From Clostridia bacterium (lineage in GTDB: Bacteria; Bacillota; Clostridia; Oscillospirales; CAG-382): DNA of 56,227 bases. This document shows, piece by piece, positions 53,423 to 56,227 of this stretch. The DNA is taken from positions 1-56,227 of the forward strand of contig JAFZDO010000018.1 of the NCBI GenBank assembly GCA_017561145.1. Reading direction: 5' to 3'. A model generated the notes under the pieces. That model searched no databases. It saw only the letters and a program-made list of their open reading frames with translations, and had not been told where the DNA came from. Every line of letters begins with the position of its first letter. Position 1 is the stretch's first letter. A program made the position numbers and the translations under genes.

Positions 53423-54550
53423 TTACTTTTTGAATCTGTCGAAAAACGACTTCTTTTTTGCGTGGTTTTTGTCTTGTAGGCTTTCTTGGAAATCCTTAAG
53501 AAGATCCTTTTGCTTTTTGGAAAGACCTTTAGGTGTTTCGACAACGACCGTAACGTAAAGGTCGCCGCGCGATTTGCCGTTAAGCTTGGGAACGCCCTTT
53601 CCGCGAACCGAGAAGGTCGAGCCGCTTTGGGTTCCTTCGGGAATCGTAAGCTCGCCCATACCGTCGGGAGTGGGAATGGTTATTTTTGCGCCGAGCGCCG
53701 CATCGGCAAAGGTAATAGGAAGCTCGTAACGGATATTATATCCCTCGCGGATGAAAAGCTCGTGTCTGCGGATGTTGACTTGAATAAGAAGGTCGCCCGC
53801 GGGTCCGCCGTTAAGTCCGGCATCGCCCTGACCCTTAAGCGCAATGCTTTGACCGTTGTCAATGCCTGCCGGAATGTTGACCTCGAGCGTTTTATTCTTG
53901 CGAACGGTGCCGTTTCCGCGACATTCGCGGCAGGGTGTTTGGATAATCTTGCCCTTGCCGCCGCATTCGTCGCAAGCCGCAGTGCTTTGCATAATGCCGA
54001 ACGGGGTGCGTCTTTGCACGTTTATCGTACCTCTGCCGCCGCATTTACGGCAGGTCGAAGCCGACGTACCCTTTGCCGCGCCGCTGCCGCCGCATTCCTT
54101 ACAGCTTTCGATGCGCGAATATGAAATATCCTTTTTACAGCCGAATACCGCCTCGTCGAAATCGATGGTTATGCGAACGCCGACGTCCTCGCCGCGCATA
54201 GGTGCGTTGGGGTTTCTGCGAGTGCTTCCGCCACCGAACATACCGCCGAACATATCGAAGATATCGCCCATATCGAATCCGCCCGAGAATCCTCCGCCGA
54301 ATCCGCCTCCGCCTGCCGAGGGGTCAACGCCTGCATATCCGTATGCATCGTATTTCGCCTTTTTATCGGGGTCGGAGAGTATCGAATAGGCCTCGTTGGC
54401 TTCCTTGAACTTTTCCTCGGCTTCCTTGTCGCCGGGGTTGGCATCGGGGTGATACTGCTTTGCCTTTTTGCGGTATGCCTTTTTTATTTCGTCTTCTGTG
54501 GCGGATTTGCTTATGCCGAGTATTTCGTAGCAATCTCTTTTATCTGCCAT
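53423..54550 (-). CDS. dnaJ: Chaperone DnaJ (Hsp40)
   Basis: Co-chaperone that delivers substrates to DnaK and stimulates its ATPase. The J domain (1-70) has [13 protein letters not shown] with the HPD triad. It is followed by the Gly/Phe region (about 75-105), four zinc motifs ([32 protein letters not shown]) and two C-terminal beta-barrel domains ([15 protein letters not shown] onward). Length is 375 residues, a full type I DnaJ. GAGG precedes the ATG. It follows dnaK by 67 nt containing a hairpin. Confidence 0.97.
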   Translation of the reverse strand: MADKRDCYEILGISKSATEDEIKKAYRKKAKQYHPDANPGDKEAEEKFKEANEAYSILSDPDKKAKYDAYGYAGVDPSAGGGGFGGGFSGGFDMGDIFDMFGGMFGGGSTRRNPNAPMRGEDVGVRITIDFDEAVFGCKKDISYSRIESCKECGGSGAAKGTSASTCRKCGGRGTINVQRRTPFGIMQSTAACDECGGKGKIIQTPCRECRGNGTVRKNKTLEVNIPAGIDNGQSIALKGQGDAGLNGGPAGDLLIQVNIRRHELFIREGYNIRYELPITFADAALGAKITIPTPDGMGELTIPEGTQSGSTFSVRGKGVPKLNGKSRGDLYVTVVVETPKGLSKKQKDLLKDFQESLQDKNHAKKKSFFDRFKK

Positions 54551-54578
54551 ATGTTAACCTCGTGATATACCCACGAAA

Positions 54579-54599
54579 AGAGAGACGGTTTGTCTCTCT
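54579..54599 (-). terminator. dnaK-dnaJ intergenic hairpin (possible attenuator)
   Basis: AGAGAGAC (54579-54586) pairs with GTCTCTCT (54592-54599), five-base loop. On the minus strand it is followed by TTTTCG. It may lower dnaJ relative to dnaK. Confidence 0.55.
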
Positions 54600-54617
54600 C
54601 TTCGCAAATTCGGAATA

Positions 54618-56227
<1,610 letters not shown>

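Overview
The window reads as chromosome of an anaerobic, spore-forming Bacillota (class Clostridia, probably a gut lineage). The evidence is: an uninterrupted sigK-type sporulation sigma factor and a PdaA-type spore-cortex deacetylase; the Bacillus-like order miaB - ricA-like - mutS - mutL; ferredoxin-linked 2-oxoacid oxidoreductase genes; two dockerin proteins; and A/G-rich Shine-Dalgarno sites with -35/-10 promoters spaced by exactly 17 nt. The taxon below class level is inference. No phage, IS element, integrase, CRISPR array, toxin or resistance gene was seen. The exotic content is in repeats, small proteins and surface proteins.

Layout. 1-3.7 kb: the 3' part of ligA, an FAD oxidoreductase, a tiny glycine/alanine-rich membrane protein and a divergent Lgt homologue. 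3.8-7.1 kb: a GH13 alpha-glucosidase, sigK and pdaA. 7.1-15.6 kb (+): a cytoplasmic NlpC/P60 peptidase, miaB, a RicA/YmcA-like protein, mutS, mutL and tgt. 15.6-23.5 kb: one 2509-residue secreted dockerin protein with its own promoter and structured leader. 23.5-24.0 kb: a terminator, an array of short hairpins and tRNA-Leu(UAG). 24.0-31.9 kb (+): pepT, an acetyltransferase (-), trmO, two tandem zinc-ribbon paralogues, tex and gdhA. 31.9-36.3 kb: a repeat-rich intergenic region, a CarD-type regulator, a five-gene operon of duplicated very small membrane proteins ending in a PstS-like binding protein, an SGNH hydrolase, and an XRE regulator with membrane segments. 36.3-52.2 kb: eighteen closely packed minus-strand genes (thymidylate-kinase-like, DJ-1/PfpI, CPBP protease, mltG, U32 tRNA-hydroxylation protein, P-loop ATPase, ferredoxin and three oxidoreductase subunits, ispD, ispF, nagA, nagB, ymfF, ymfH, lgt, folD). 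52.4-56.2 kb: a second dockerin protein, then dnaJ and dnaK (-), with dnaK running off the right edge.

How they work together. The genes cover DNA repair (ligA, mutS, mutL), tRNA modification (miaB, tgt, trmO, U32), cell wall and amino-sugar turnover (mltG, NlpC/P60, nagA, nagB, pdaA), isoprenoid supply (ispD, ispF), one-carbon metabolism (folD), amino-acid fermentation (gdhA and the 2-oxoacid:ferredoxin oxidoreductase with its ferredoxin) and lipoprotein maturation (two Lgt homologues).

The least explained parts are: the giant dockerin protein with about six copies of an unnamed WW/PEGGFIW domain; the duplicated 76-aa plus 46-aa membrane-protein cassette in front of a PstS-like protein; the hairpin array beside tRNA-Leu, whose linkers invert half way along; the tandem zinc-ribbon paralogues carrying a 21-bp minisatellite; a heptamer tract just upstream of mutS; and interleaved inverted repeats upstream of the XRE regulator.
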